In this document: positions 1-10,497 of the stretch, one piece after another | Layout: the number at the start of each line of letters is the position of its first letter | How positions within the stretch are numbered: position 1 is the stretch's first letter | Assembly: GCA_022843225.1 (NCBI GenBank) | Contig: JALHOC010000009.1 | Location: 1-64,000 of the forward strand | Reading direction: 5' to 3' | Source: Hyphomonadaceae bacterium | GTDB lineage: Bacteria; Pseudomonadota; Alphaproteobacteria; Caulobacterales; Aquidulcibacteraceae | Length of the DNA stretch: 64,000 bases | Position numbers and translations under genes: made by a program | The notes under the pieces: model-generated | Database searches by the model: none | What the model was told of the DNA's origin: nothing | What the model saw: only the letters and a program-made list of their open reading frames with translations

Positions 1-5
1 GGAAT

Positions 6-209
6 ATGCAATCGCGGACACGCAAGGCGATCGGCTGCGCCGGCTTGTTGGCCTACATGGGCGTGTACGCGGTCTTGGCGGCGAGCCTCGGCGTGGCCCT
101 CGCGCCCGCGCTGCCGACCTGGGCGGAGCTGGCCTATTACGCGCTGGCCGGCGTGATCTGGATCCTGCCGCTGAAACCGCTGTTCGGCTGGATGAACCGG
201 GGCGGGTAA
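6..209 (+). CDS. DUF2842-like small membrane protein
   Basis: 67-aa ORF with two hydrophobic segments and a short basic N-terminus; resembles small alphaproteobacterial DUF2842 proteins. Confidence 0.7.
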   Translation: MQSRTRKAIGCAGLLAYMGVYAVLAASLGVALAPALPTWAELAYYALAGVIWILPLKPLFGWMNRGG

Positions 210-287
210 TGGTCGGAGCGGCGGGATTCGAACCCACGACCCCCAGTCCCCCAGACTGGTGCGCTAACCGGGCTGCGCCACGCTCCG
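210..287 (-). tRNA. tRNA-Pro (anticodon GGG), CCA encoded
   Basis: Minus strand CGGAGCG...CCAGT-CTGGGGG-ACTGG...GGTTCGAATCC...CGCTCCGACCA; acceptor, anticodon and T arms read directly. Confidence 0.95.
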
Positions 288-372
288 AAACCGATAGATG
301 AGGCTGCCGCCTCGTGGGGAGGCGCTTCTTAGCGCCGCGCCCTCGTTCTCGCAAACGGCAATTGCCCGCGCG

Positions 373-729
373 TCAGCCTTTGGCGCGGCTGGGCTTGCCG
401 CCTTTTTCCACGAAATCGCGCAGCATCTGCGACGGCCGGAACGTCACCACCCGGCGCGGCGTGATCGGCACTTCCTCGCCGGTCTTTGGATTGCGCCCGA
501 TGCGCTGGCGCTTGGCGCGCACATTGAAGTTGCCGAAACGCGAGAGCTTCACGGTTTCGCCGTCCACCATGGCGTCCTGCATCATGTCGAGCATGCGCGT
601 GAGCAGACGATTGGCGTCGGGCCGTTGCATGTTGCAGCGCCGGACGAGCGCTTCGACCAATTCCGCCCGCGTTACAGTCTTGCCCGCCACCGGAGCCCCC
701 TCCGCGCTTCGCGCATTGCAATACTCCAA
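373..729 (-). CDS. ihfA: Integration host factor subunit alpha
   Basis: HU/IHF signature: VTRAELVEAL...GETVKLSRFGNFNVRAKRQRIGRNPKTGEEVPITPRRVVTFRPS. Confidence 0.95.
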   Translation of the reverse strand: MEYCNARSAEGAPVAGKTVTRAELVEALVRRCNMQRPDANRLLTRMLDMMQDAMVDGETVKLSRFGNFNVRAKRQRIGRNPKTGEEVPITPRRVVTFRPSQMLRDFVEKGGKPSRAKG

Positions 730-775
730 GAAAAGCTAGGCCGGCCTTGGGCTTAGGTCAAATCTTGCAGCATTT

Positions 776-1747
776 TCATAGTCGTGCGAGGGCCGCGCCC
801 CAGGTCAGACCGCCGCCCAGAGCCTCCATGAGCACCAGATCGCCCTGCTTGATGCGCCCATCGCTGATCGCGGCCTCAAGCGCCAGCGGCACCGACGCCG
901 CCGAGGTGTTGCCGTGGAGCGCGACCGTTGAGATCACCTTCTCCGTAGAGATGCCGAGTTTGCGCGCGACGCCATCAAGAATGCGCTGATTAGCCTGATG
1001 CGGCACGAACCAATCGACCGCGTCGATCGGCGTGTCGGCGCGCGCGCAGGCCTCTAACATCGCGCCGGAAATGTGTTCCACCGCTTGGCGGAACACCGCA
1101 TTGCCGACCATGCGCACCTTGCCGACCGTGCCCGTCTGCGAAGGGCCGCCATCGGTGTAGAGCAGATCATGCATGCGCCCGTCGGTGCGAATGAAGGTTG
1201 AGAGCACGCCGCGCCCGTTAGCCTCCGCTTCGCTTTGCGCTTCAACAACCACCGCGCCCGCCCCGTCGCCGAACAGAACGCAGGTGCCGCGATCGTCCCA
1301 ATCGAGGATGCGCGAAAACGTCTCCGCGCCGATCACCAGCGCGCGCTTTGCTTGTCCGCGCGCGAGGAAATTGTCGGCGGTGGTGAGCGCGAAAATGAAG
1401 CCCGAGCATACCGCTTGTAGATCGAACGCGGCGCCCTGCGCCCTGAGGGCCGCCTGCACGCGCGCCGCTGTCGCAGGGAAGGTGAGGTCCGGCGTAGTGG
1501 TGGCGACGATGATGAGGTCGATGTCTTTGCCGTCACGACCCGCGCGCTCCAAAGCCTGGCGCGCCGCAGCGATGGCGAGATCGGACGTGCGTTCAGTCTC
1601 GCCGGCGATGCGCCGCTCACGAATACCGGTGCGTTCGATGATCCATGCATCGCTGGTATCGACGCGCTGCGACAGCTCGGTATTGGTGAGCACGCGCGCG
1701 GGCAGATACGCGCCCACGCCCAGGATGACCGTTTTCAAGCTCATCAA
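776..1747 (-). CDS. fabH: 3-oxoacyl-ACP synthase III (FabH)
   Basis: FabH motifs [40 protein letters not shown]. Confidence 0.97.
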   Translation of the reverse strand: MMSLKTVILGVGAYLPARVLTNTELSQRVDTSDAWIIERTGIRERRIAGETERTSDLAIAAARQALERAGRDGKDIDLIIVATTTPDLTFPATAARVQAALRAQGAAFDLQAVCSGFIFALTTADNFLARGQAKRALVIGAETFSRILDWDDRGTCVLFGDGAGAVVVEAQSEAEANGRGVLSTFIRTDGRMHDLLYTDGGPSQTGTVGKVRMVGNAVFRQAVEHISGAMLEACARADTPIDAVDWFVPHQANQRILDGVARKLGISTEKVISTVALHGNTSAASVPLALEAAISDGRIKQGDLVLMEALGGGLTWGAALARL

Positions 1748-2889
1748 TTGGCCGCGCTTTGCGCCTCCGGCGGCGACGCCGACGCGTTCGCCAGACGTTG
1801 CAAGTTTTGCGCGATCTCTTCGCGATAGTGGCTGCGCGCCATCTTCGCGGCAACCTCGATCGCGGCGGCATAGCCGGGACCATTGGCGCTACCGTGGCTC
1901 TTCACCACCAACCCATTCAAGCCAAGGAACAGCGCGCCATTGAAGGAGCCGGGGTCCATGCGCTTGCGCAGCTTCGACAATGCCGGCGTGGCGATCGCGG
2001 CGCCGAGCATCGCGAAGGGCCCGCTGGTCAGCGCCTCTTTCAACAATTGTCCAACCAAGCGGGCCGTGCCTTCGCCTGTCTTCAACGCGATATTGCCGGT
2101 GAACCCGTCGGTGACGACCACGTCAACAGTGCCCTTCGAAATATCGTCGCCCTCGACGAAACCTTGAAAGTCGATGTCCACGCCCGTGTCGCGAATGAGC
2201 TGCGCGGCGTTGCGGATTTCCTCGTGACCCTTCTGGTCCTCCGCGCCGACATTGAGGAGCGCCACGCTCGGGCGCGCTTTGCCCGACACCGCGCGCTGAA
2301 ACGCCTCGCCCATGATCGCGAACTCGACCAATTGCTGTCCATCGGCGCTAACATTGGCGCCCACGTCGAGCATCACGACATAACCGCCATTGGCCGCTGG
2401 CCAACGCGCCGCCAAGGCGGGGCGATGAACGCCCTCCATCGTGCGCAGGCGAAACATCGCGATCGCCATGTAGGCGCCCGTATTGCCGGCGGACACCGCA
2501 GCATGCGCGCGACCTTCTTCCACGGCGGCCACGGCGTTCCAGAGGCTCGAGCCCTTGCCTTGGCGCAAGGCTTGGCTGGGCTTGATCTCCATACCGATCG
2601 CCTTTTCCGCGGCGACCACTTCGCTCACCGCCTTGGCGCCGGGATGGCGCTCAAGTAGCGCATTCAGAGGCGCGGAATCGCCATGAATGAGGAAGCGCAG
2701 GCCAGGCATGGCGCGCGCGGCGATCTCTACGCCCTCGACGACGATATCAGGCGCGGAATCCCCGCCCATCCCGTCAATCGAGAGCACCACACCATCTACC
2801 ATGAGCGCGAACCTCTCCCCGGACCGCAGGGCGCGGACCTTAGTCCCGCCCCTCAGGAATGCCAAACCTAACCCGCTGCCACCGCCCAC
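1744..2889 (-). CDS. plsX: Phosphate acyltransferase PlsX
   Basis: [39 protein letters not shown]; adjacent to fabH. Start may be at the internal [15 protein letters not shown]. Confidence 0.95.
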   Translation of the reverse strand: MGGGSGLGLAFLRGGTKVRALRSGERFALMVDGVVLSIDGMGGDSAPDIVVEGVEIAARAMPGLRFLIHGDSAPLNALLERHPGAKAVSEVVAAEKAIGMEIKPSQALRQGKGSSLWNAVAAVEEGRAHAAVSAGNTGAYMAIAMFRLRTMEGVHRPALAARWPAANGGYVVMLDVGANVSADGQQLVEFAIMGEAFQRAVSGKARPSVALLNVGAEDQKGHEEIRNAAQLIRDTGVDIDFQGFVEGDDISKGTVDVVVTDGFTGNIALKTGEGTARLVGQLLKEALTSGPFAMLGAAIATPALSKLRKRMDPGSFNGALFLGLNGLVVKSHGSANGPGYAAAIEVAAKMARSHYREEIAQNLQRLANASASPPEAQSAAN

Positions 2890-3383
2890 ATCGCGGGATC
2901 GGTCAGGCCGGCTACTTCTTGAGCGTGTTGTTGTTCGGCGAGATTGGATGTCCTGGCGGCGAGGATGGCGGCCACTCCAGGCGCGAGGCCCGTAATGTTG
3001 CGAGCGATCGCGGCCTCAAGCGCCGCTAGATCGCCCGCATCCAAGGCAGCGGCATAGGCGTTGAGCCGGCCATAAAAGTCGCCAGCCAGCCTGTGGATCT
3101 TCTTGGGGACAGTAAGGTCGCCGACACCCGCTTCCCGTAAGCCCGCATCAATCTGGCTAAACAAGATGTCGGTGAACTCTTGGGCGGTCGCGCTGGGTTC
3201 GCGCCGCAGGCGAATGAGCGCTAGCGCCGCGTGCAACGTGAGCACTTCAAACCGACCCTCCAGGGTATCGGGGACCCCGCCAGCGCCGAAGAGGGCCGGG
3301 TCACGGCTCGCACGTGTAACCGTTGTGAGCAATTTCTCCGCGTCCACAGCCTGCGCACGCCGCCGAAAAGGCCAAATCTGCAT
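2868..3383 (-). CDS. Ubiquinol-cytochrome c chaperone family protein
   Basis: 171 aa; FEVLTLHAALALIRLRRE...FTDILFSQIDAGLREAGVGDLTVPKKIHRLAGDFYGRL is typical of the family. Confidence 0.85.
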   Translation of the reverse strand: MQIWPFRRRAQAVDAEKLLTTVTRASRDPALFGAGGVPDTLEGRFEVLTLHAALALIRLRREPSATAQEFTDILFSQIDAGLREAGVGDLTVPKKIHRLAGDFYGRLNAYAAALDAGDLAALEAAIARNITGLAPGVAAILAARTSNLAEQQHAQEVAGLTDPAMWAVAAG

Positions 3384-3467
3384 GTCCCTGTGGTCCCCCC
3401 TTGCCCGACCGCGCGCTCCGCCTTACCCCAGAGCCCGGTTTCGGGGCGAGCCCGTGAGGTGAGAGTG

Positions 3468-3947
3468 ATGGACCGCAAGCTTTTGCGCCTTTCCGCTGCG
3501 GCGGCGCTGGTGTTTTCGGCGTCGGCGGCGGCCTGCGCGCCGGTGCAGACCTATAGCGGCTTCAGCCCTGATCGCAACGACGTGGCGATCCCAGAGCCGC
3601 AGGTCGGCGTCGATACACGCGACACCGTGCGCCAACGCTTTGGATCGCCCTCAACGACCGCGATTTTCGACCAGACGGCTTGGTATTATGTCAGCGCCGT
3701 GCAGGAGCGCGTCGCGTTCTACACGCCGCGCATTAGCGAGCGCCAAGTCATGGTTGTCCGCTTCGACGGCGAGACAGTGTCTGGCGTTGAGAAGTTCGGC
3801 CTCGAGCGCGGGCGCATCGTCGCCTACAATGACGAGGAAACGCCGACACGTGGACGCGAGCTCGGCTTGATCGAGCAATTGCTCGGGAATGTCGGCCAAA
3901 CGCCGCCTGTGCGCCCTGAAGCGGAAGATCCGCGCGATCGCCGCTAG
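3468..3947 (+). CDS. bamE: Outer membrane protein assembly factor BamE (SmpA/OmlA)
   Basis: Signal peptide plus DTVRQRFGSPSTTAIFDQTAWYYVS, a BamE-like fold signature; ATG at 3468 after gaggtgag. Confidence 0.85.
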   Translation: MDRKLLRLSAAAALVFSASAAACAPVQTYSGFSPDRNDVAIPEPQVGVDTRDTVRQRFGSPSTTAIFDQTAWYYVSAVQERVAFYTPRISERQVMVVRFDGETVSGVEKFGLERGRIVAYNDEETPTRGRELGLIEQLLGNVGQTPPVRPEAEDPRDRR

Positions 3948-3960
3948 TTACAGCGAAGAT

Positions 3961-3994
3961 AAAAAAACGCCCCGGCCAAAAGCCGGGGCGTTTT
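3961..3994. terminator. Bidirectional Rho-independent terminator between bamE and hppA
   Basis: aaaaaaa-cgccccggc-caaaa-gccggggcg-tttt: perfect 9-bp stem with A tract and T tract between convergent genes. Confidence 0.92.
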
Positions 3995-4015
3995 GCTTTG
4001 GGGCGTTCGCGCGCC

Positions 4016-6181
4016 CTAGTTCCAATGCGCCAGGACCGCCAACAACAGAAGCGCGACAATGTTGGTGATCTTGATCATCGGGTTCACGGCAGGGCCAGAC
4101 GTATCCTTATAGGGATCGCCGACGGTGTCGCCCGTAACAGACGCCTTGTGCGCGTCGGAACCTTTCTTGTGGATGACGCCATCGCGATCCTTGAAGCCAT
4201 CTTCAAAGCTCTTCTTGGCATTATCCCAAGCGCCGCCGCCCGATGTCATCGAGATGGCGACGAACAGCCCCGTAACGATCACGCCAACCAGAAGCGCGCC
4301 AAGCGCGGCAAGCCCCATGCTGACGCCCGCGATCGCCCAGACCACGAAGAAAAGCGCGATCGGCGCGAGCACCGGCAACAGCGACGGCACGATCATTTCC
4401 TTGATCGCGGCTTGCGTCAGGATGTCGACGGCGCGGCCATAGTCCGGCTTGGCCGTGCGTTCCATGATGCCAGGGATTTCACGGAACTGGCGGCGCACTT
4501 CCGCCACCACCGATTCAGCCGCGCGTCCGACCGCCGTCATCGACCATCCGCCGAACAGATAGGGCAGCAAACCGCCGATAAAGAGGCCCACGATCACATA
4601 CGGATTGCTCAAGCTGAAATCCGGCACGACGCCTTCGAAGAAGCGATATTCGCCAGAATTGGCGGCGTAGTACTTCAGATCCTCCGTGTAGGCCGCGAAC
4701 AGAACCAGCGCGCCGAGGCCAGCTGAGCCAATCGCGTAACCCTTGGTGACGGCCTTTGTGGTGTTGCCGACCGCATCGAGCGCATCGGTGGTTTTGCGCA
4801 CTTCAGGCGGCAATTCCGCCATTTCGGCGATGCCGCCCGCATTGTCCGTGACCGGACCGAAGGCATCGAGTGCTACGATGATGCCCGCCACGGAGAGCAT
4901 GGTGGTGACCGCGATGGCGATACCGAAGAGTCCCGCGAGCGTGAAGCACGAGACGATGCCCGCAACGATGGTGAGCGCCGGTAGAGCCGTCGATTCCATC
5001 GAGACCGCGAGACCCTGGATCACGTTGGTGCCGTGGCCAGAGACTGACGCTTGCGCTACCGAACGCACCGGACGGAAGCCCGTGCCAGTGTAGTATTCGG
5101 TGATCCACACGATCGCGCCGGTGACCAGCAAGCCGACCACGCCGCACAAGAACAGGCTCTGGCCGGTGATGCCAGCGAGTGGCGAGGATGGGCCAACGCT
5201 CGGCGCGATCACGCCCCAGCCCACGGTCGCCATGATCGCCAACGCCAAGCCGCCCACGGAGAGCACGCCCGCCGCGATGAGCCCTTTGTAAAGCGCGCCC
5301 ATAATGTTGTTGGAGGCGTCCAAGCGCACGAAATATGTGCCAACGATGCAGGCGAGAATAGCGATGCCGCCGATGGCGAGCGGCAACATCATCACCGCGT
5401 TCACTTCCACGGCTTCGCGGAACAGGATCGAGCCCAACACCATGGTCGCGACCGTCGTCACCGCATAGGTCTCGAACAAGTCTGCGGCCATGCCGGCGCA
5501 ATCGCCAACATTATCGCCGACATTGTCGGCGATGGTGGCGGGGTTGCGCGGATCGTCTTCGGGGATGCCGGCCTCGACCTTGCCGACCATGTCGCCACCG
5601 ACGTCGGCGCCCTTGGTGAAAATGCCGCCGCCCAAACGCGCAAAGATCGAGATCAGCGACGCGCCAAAGCCGAGCGCAACGAGGCTATCGACAACCGTAC
5701 GGCTCGTGGGTTCAAGGCCCAGCCATTGCGTCAAAACCAGATAATAGAAAGCCACGCCAAACAGCGCGCCGCCCGCGACGAGCATGCCCGTCACCGCGCC
5801 CGCCTTGAAGGCCAGTTTGAGGCCGCCCGCGAGGCTGTGGCGCGACGCCTCAGCGGTGCGCACATTGGCCTGCACCGACACGTTCATGCCGATAAAGCCG
5901 GCCGCGCCCGAAAGAACCGCGCCGATCACGAAGCCCAGCGGGATTTCCCACCCCTGGAACAGGAGTGCGAGTAGAATGGTGACGCCCACACCGACAATCG
6001 CGATGGTGCGATATTGGCGGTTGAGATAAGCGCGCGCGCCTTCTTGAATCGCCGCCGCGATTTCCTTCATGCGATCGGTGCCCGCGCTGGCGCGGGTGAT
6101 CGTCTGCGTTTCCATCCAGCCATAAATCGCGGCCACGATGCCGCTGGCCACAACGAGCCACAAAATCAAATCGAGTGTCAT
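4016..6181 (-). CDS. hppA: Membrane-bound proton-translocating pyrophosphatase, K+-independent type
   Basis: DVGADMVGK-like ([38 protein letters not shown]); [19 protein letters not shown] has Lys at the K+-independence position. Confidence 0.97.
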   Translation of the reverse strand: MTLDLILWLVVASGIVAAIYGWMETQTITRASAGTDRMKEIAAAIQEGARAYLNRQYRTIAIVGVGVTILLALLFQGWEIPLGFVIGAVLSGAAGFIGMNVSVQANVRTAEASRHSLAGGLKLAFKAGAVTGMLVAGGALFGVAFYYLVLTQWLGLEPTSRTVVDSLVALGFGASLISIFARLGGGIFTKGADVGGDMVGKVEAGIPEDDPRNPATIADNVGDNVGDCAGMAADLFETYAVTTVATMVLGSILFREAVEVNAVMMLPLAIGGIAILACIVGTYFVRLDASNNIMGALYKGLIAAGVLSVGGLALAIMATVGWGVIAPSVGPSSPLAGITGQSLFLCGVVGLLVTGAIVWITEYYTGTGFRPVRSVAQASVSGHGTNVIQGLAVSMESTALPALTIVAGIVSCFTLAGLFGIAIAVTTMLSVAGIIVALDAFGPVTDNAGGIAEMAELPPEVRKTTDALDAVGNTTKAVTKGYAIGSAGLGALVLFAAYTEDLKYYAANSGEYRFFEGVVPDFSLSNPYVIVGLFIGGLLPYLFGGWSMTAVGRAAESVVAEVRRQFREIPGIMERTAKPDYGRAVDILTQAAIKEMIVPSLLPVLAPIALFFVVWAIAGVSMGLAALGALLVGVIVTGLFVAISMTSGGGAWDNAKKSFEDGFKDRDGVIHKKGSDAHKASVTGDTVGDPYKDTSGPAVNPMIKITNIVALLLLAVLAHWN

Positions 6182-6342
6182 AAGAACCTATCCTGGACGC
6201 GGGACTTGTCCGCGTTGGTTGGGGAACACGGGTTGGCCGCCCTGCGACAGTCCGTCAGCAGGTACGCTTCCCCCAGGGATGCCGGCTCCTACTGCCAAAA
6301 GCCGACGCGCGATGCAATCCGACAAACGTCGAGAGAGACGGC
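6182..6342 (-). other. Structured candidate leader upstream of hppA
   Basis: 161-nt gap with nested complementary segments (GGGGAA/TTCCCC, CCTGCGAC/GTCaGCAGG, CGCGgGAC/GTCCGCG). Confidence 0.4.
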
Positions 6343-6798
6343 TTAAATGCCCGAGCCGCGGCTCGAATACGAGGCCGTGATCGCTACGTTGCCTACGGCG
6401 CGCTCGCCAAGGGCCTCGATAGCGGCGGCGCGGTACACTTCAATGGCGCGCGCCTCGTTCAGGGCATTGGCATCCTCGGGATCGGCCAGATCGTGGGCGT
6501 GGCTGGCCCGCACCAGGGCGTCTCGAAGGAAGTGGGCTTTCTCGCGCGTCTGCCAGAGGTCGACGCCAGCAGCGACTTCTACGCGAGCCGAGACAAAGAG
6601 GTAGTTGGCCAATTGCCCGTTGCGCAGCACCGGCACCGCCAGATAGGGCGCATCCATCGACCTTGAGGTGGTGGCCGCAGCCTCCCCGTCGCCGCCCTTG
6701 GATTTGGCCGCAGACGGGCCCGAGGCGACAGCGTTTGAGTTCGCGAGCCCCGCCAACAGCGTGGATGCGATCATCGCCATGATTATTGCGCGTTTCAT
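6343..6798 (-). CDS. Uncharacterised secreted protein
   Basis: N-terminal signal peptide MKRAIIMAMIASTLLAGLANSNAVASG; start likely at the second Met. Confidence 0.65.
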   Translation of the reverse strand: MKRAIIMAMIASTLLAGLANSNAVASGPSAAKSKGGDGEAAATTSRSMDAPYLAVPVLRNGQLANYLFVSARVEVAAGVDLWQTREKAHFLRDALVRASHAHDLADPEDANALNEARAIEVYRAAAIEALGERAVGNVAITASYSSRGSGI

Positions 6799-6833
6799 GG
6801 GCGAGAGAATCCGCCGCATTGGTTAGCGAGATG

Positions 6834-7805
6834 TTACTGGCCGAGCTGGTGCTCGTGGCCTGACTGAGCGAACGAGATGGTTCCGCCCCCGGAATCGACA
6901 ATGCGCGCGCCCTCGCCCGCTTTAACGAGGCCAATTCGTTCCGTGTTCACACCGATTTGTGCAGCCGCCGCGATGATTGTGTCACGTACAGAGGGATCGG
7001 CTGTGAATAGCACTTCGTAGTCATCGCCCCAATTCAGCAGCCGGCCCCAGCCTTCGTTTTGGCCGCGCCATGCTTGCGCACCTGTCGACAAAGGGAGCCT
7101 CTCGGCCTCGATGCACACGCCAACGCCTGACGCACGCGCCAATTTGGACGCGTCGGCCAACAAGCCATCCGAGACATCCATCGATGCGCGCGCATGCGCG
7201 GCAATGACCGGTGCGAACGCCATGCGAGGCTCAGGCACACGATAGCGTAAAACGAGGTTGTCGCGGCAACCTTCGGGCGGCTCCCAGGCGCCGCTGAGAA
7301 TTTCGTGCCCGAGCCACGCGTCGCCGATTGTGCCTGTGATCCAGACATCGTCGCCGGATCTCGCATCGGATCGCGACGGCACGCCTGCACCCAGCGGCGC
7401 GCCAAGCAGCGTGATCGAGACCGTGAGCGGCCCTGGCGTCGATGTCGTATCGCCGCCCAACAGAGGCACGTCATAGAGACGCAAATCCTCGCCTAGTCCG
7501 CGTGCAAAGTCGGCGATCTCTGCTGATCGGCGATGAGTCGGCCAGATCAAGGTGAGCAGTGCGCCAACCGGCTTTGCGCCCTTGGCGGCGAGATCGGAGA
7601 GATTGACCCGCAACGCCTTCTTGGCGACCGTCTCGATCGGATCGTCGGCGCGGAAGTGAACGCCCTCCACGATGGCGTCGGTCGTCAGAACCAACCCAAC
7701 TGACGCTTCAAGCACGGCGACATCATCACGCAGCTCGCGCGCGCCGACGCTTGTCGCCAGCGGCGCGAAGAGCCTGCGGATAATGTCGAACTCGTCAGCA
7801 GACAT
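6834..7805 (-). CDS. thiL: Thiamine-monophosphate kinase
   Basis: DDVAVLEASVGLVLTTDAIVEGVHF, KALRVNLSDLAAKGAKPVG, MDVSDGLLADASKLA. Confidence 0.97.
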   Translation of the reverse strand: MSADEFDIIRRLFAPLATSVGARELRDDVAVLEASVGLVLTTDAIVEGVHFRADDPIETVAKKALRVNLSDLAAKGAKPVGALLTLIWPTHRRSAEIADFARGLGEDLRLYDVPLLGGDTTSTPGPLTVSITLLGAPLGAGVPSRSDARSGDDVWITGTIGDAWLGHEILSGAWEPPEGCRDNLVLRYRVPEPRMAFAPVIAAHARASMDVSDGLLADASKLARASGVGVCIEAERLPLSTGAQAWRGQNEGWGRLLNWGDDYEVLFTADPSVRDTIIAAAAQIGVNTERIGLVKAGEGARIVDSGGGTISFAQSGHEHQLGQ

Positions 7806-7823
7806 GGTGCACCACAGCGCCGA

Positions 7824-8282
7824 TCACATCGACGCGCGCAAATCCCTTGCGCACGCGTCGAGCGTGGCGTTGATGAAACCCGGCTCGGGCCCTTCGAAGA
7901 ACGATTTCGCAATCTCGACAAACTCGTTGATCACAACGGCGACCGGGGTGTCAGCGCATTGCTCCAGCTCCGCCGCGCCGGCGCGTAGGATTGCGCGCGC
8001 GACCGCATCCAGGCGATCAAGCCGCCAACGCTCGCCAAGGTGACGCGCGATGGCGCGATCCAACGTGGCTTGGCGATCGACCGCTTTTTCGACCAGCAAC
8101 TTGAACAGCTCCAAATCGCCCTCGGAATCCGTATAGCTCGCTTCGGTTTCACGCGGCAGTTTGCCGGCGGCAAAATCGCCAATCACATCGGCGGTGGTCG
8201 CGCCCGACATTTCCATCTGATAGAGTGCCTGCACCGCGCCCAAGCGGGCGGCGCGCCGCGCGGCGATATCGTGGTCGTTCAT
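7824..8282 (-). CDS. nusB: Transcription antitermination protein NusB
   Basis: ARRAARLGAVQALYQMEMSG...VVINEFVEIAKSFFEGPEPGFINATLD; between ribH and thiL. Confidence 0.96.
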   Translation of the reverse strand: MNDHDIAARRAARLGAVQALYQMEMSGATTADVIGDFAAGKLPRETEASYTDSEGDLELFKLLVEKAVDRQATLDRAIARHLGERWRLDRLDAVARAILRAGAAELEQCADTPVAVVINEFVEIAKSFFEGPEPGFINATLDACARDLRASM

Positions 8283-8755
8283 CGCGCGCCGTCCGCAAAG
8301 CGGCGCTTGAGGGCAATCATCGCGAGCGCGGCGCGGGCCGCCTCGCCGCCCTTATCGCCACGCGCGGGATCCGCGCGTTGTTCCGCTTGCGCGAGGGTTT
8401 CGACGGTGAGGATGCCATAGCCGATGGCGAGGCCGTCGCGGATCGAAAGATCCATCAAGCCGCGAGCGCTCTCGCCGCAGACATAATCGTAGTGGCTGGT
8501 TTCACCGCGAACCACGCAGCCGAGCGCCAGGAAGCCATCATAGGCTTTGGTTCTTGAAGCCTGAAAGATCGCGCCTGGAATCTCGAATGCGCCGGGCACA
8601 AACACACGGTCGAGCGTCGCTTGCGCCTCATCCGCCGCCGCTTCCGCGCCGCGCTGCAAGTGATCGGCGATGCCGCGATAATAGGGCGCAACCACCATCA
8701 AAAGCCTTGCGCCAGCCACGTTGGCGACCGGAAACTTTTCCGCGCTGTCTTTCAC
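8279..8755 (-). CDS. ribH: 6,7-dimethyl-8-ribityllumazine synthase
   Basis: VPGAFEIPGAIF, GCVVRGETSHYDYVC. Confidence 0.96.
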   Translation of the reverse strand: MKDSAEKFPVANVAGARLLMVVAPYYRGIADHLQRGAEAAADEAQATLDRVFVPGAFEIPGAIFQASRTKAYDGFLALGCVVRGETSHYDYVCGESARGLMDLSIRDGLAIGYGILTVETLAQAEQRADPARGDKGGEAARAALAMIALKRRFADGAR

Positions 8756-9885
8756 GACGAAAACCCACGCCAGCCATCGACCGTAAGCCCGTAGCCCTCA
8801 AGGCCCACGAGCTTCGTCGGGGTATTCGCCAATACGATCATCCGGCGCACGCCCAGATCGCGCAAAATGTGCGAGCCAACGCCGATCACGCGTTGCGCGT
8901 TCTCGGCGCGCTCTTCCGCATCTTCTGATTCTCCCATGAGCCGCCGCGAGAGCCAATTTTGTTCGAACTCACGCAGCAACACCACGACGCCGGCGCCTTC
9001 CTTGTCGATCTCCGCGATGGAGCGATCGACGAGGCCAGCACGCTCGCCCAGTCCGCCCAGCACATCGGCGGCGAAGTCAACGCGATGGACGCGCACCAAA
9101 GCGGGTTTGTTAGGGTCTATGTCGCCCTTCACCAACGCCACATGCTCGACATCGTCGAGCCGATTGCGGAACAGAACCAGCCGGAAGCCGGAGCCGGCGC
9201 GCGTCTCGAACGGCGCCTCGTGGATGCGATCAATGTAGCTTTCGGTCACGCGGCGATAGGCGATGAGCTCATCGATCGCGCCGATCTTGAGATTATGAAA
9301 TTGCGCGAACGCGACCAATTCCGGCAGCCGCGCCATAGTGCCGTCATCGTTCATGATCTCGCAGATCACGGCTGAGGGATTGAGCCCAGCTTGGCGCGCG
9401 ATATCGACGCTCGCTTCGGTATGGCCGGCGCGCACCAGAACGCCGCCATCGCGCGCCATGAGCGGAAACACATGGCCCGGCGAGACGATGTCGTCAGCGC
9501 CCTTGCCCGCATCTATGGCGACCGCGATCGTGAGGGCGCGGTCATGCGCGGAGATACCGGTCGAGATGCCTTCCTTGGCTTCGATCGACACCGTGAACGC
9601 GGTGCCGAGCTTGGCTTGATTGCGCGGCGCCATCGGCTCTAAGCCCAGCTGACGCGTGCGTTCCGCTGTCAGCGCCAGGCAGATCAGCCCGCGCCCATGC
9701 TTGGCCATGAAATTGACCTGAGCGGGCGTTGCGAATTGCGCGGGAATGACGAGGTCGCCCTCGTTTTCACGATCCTCCTCGTCAATGAGGATGAACATCC
9801 GCCCTTCCCGAGCTTCCTCGATGATTTCGGGAATCGGCGAGATGGCGCGCTTAAAGTCAGCGATCGGGGACGGTTTGGCCGCCAT
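8752..9885 (-). CDS. ribB: 3,4-dihydroxy-2-butanone-4-phosphate synthase with GTP cyclohydrolase II-like C-terminal domain (RibBX-like)
   Basis: RibB motifs LIDEEDRENEGDLVIPAQ and RAGHTEASVD intact; C-terminal domain lacks the Cys-x10-Cys-x-Cys zinc site. Confidence 0.93.
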   Translation of the reverse strand: MAAKPSPIADFKRAISPIPEIIEEAREGRMFILIDEEDRENEGDLVIPAQFATPAQVNFMAKHGRGLICLALTAERTRQLGLEPMAPRNQAKLGTAFTVSIEAKEGISTGISAHDRALTIAVAIDAGKGADDIVSPGHVFPLMARDGGVLVRAGHTEASVDIARQAGLNPSAVICEIMNDDGTMARLPELVAFAQFHNLKIGAIDELIAYRRVTESYIDRIHEAPFETRAGSGFRLVLFRNRLDDVEHVALVKGDIDPNKPALVRVHRVDFAADVLGGLGERAGLVDRSIAEIDKEGAGVVVLLREFEQNWLSRRLMGESEDAEERAENAQRVIGVGSHILRDLGVRRMIVLANTPTKLVGLEGYGLTVDGWRGFSS

Positions 9886-10497
9886 TTACGAACTTCTCCG
9901 CGCTTCAAAGAGCCGCGCCGCATAGCGCGCCATCATATCGGCTTCCAAATTCACCTTAGCGCCTGCCTTGAGCTTCGACAAAGTGGTGACCGCCCAGGTG
10001 TGGGGAATGATCAGCACGCCAAAACCATGCTCATCGACCTCGTTCACTGTCAGCGACACGCCGGCTACGGCGATGGAGCCCTTCGGCGCGATCAAATGCG
10101 CAATGCCCGCCGGCGGCTCAATGCGCAGACGCCAGCCCTCGCCGTCCTGGGTGAGCGACCTCACCTCGCCCAAGCCATCGACATGGCCCAGCACCATGTG
10201 CCCGCCCAATTCGTCGCCGACGCGAAGTGAGCGCTCCAGATTCACGCGATCGCCGAGCTTCAACGCACCCAAGGTCGTCAGCGCTAGGCTCTCGGCGGCG
10301 ACTTCGACGACATGGCGCATGCCGCCCGCACGCGGCGACTTCTCCACGACTGTCAGGCAGCATCCGTCATGGGCGATGCTAGCGCCAATCTCGACGCCAG
10401 CCGGATCGTACACGCTCGCGATCTCAAGACGCGTGAGCCCACTCAGGCGCTCAACGGCGATCACCTCGCCTAGCGCGGATACAATTCCCGTAAACAT
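9886..10497 (-). CDS. ribE: Riboflavin synthase, alpha-type
   Basis: MFTGIVSALGEV...HDGCCLTV...GGHMVLGHVDGLGEV...GVSLTVNEVD. Confidence 0.96.
   Translation of the reverse strand: MFTGIVSALGEVIAVERLSGLTRLEIASVYDPAGVEIGASIAHDGCCLTVVEKSPRAGGMRHVVEVAAESLALTTLGALKLGDRVNLERSLRVGDELGGHMVLGHVDGLGEVRSLTQDGEGWRLRIEPPAGIAHLIAPKGSIAVAGVSLTVNEVDEHGFGVLIIPHTWAVTTLSKLKAGAKVNLEADMMARYAARLFEARRSS

Noticed and set aside
5051-5974. 307-aa plus-strand ORF inside hppA
   Set aside because: Antisense shadow of the highly conserved hppA coding sequence.
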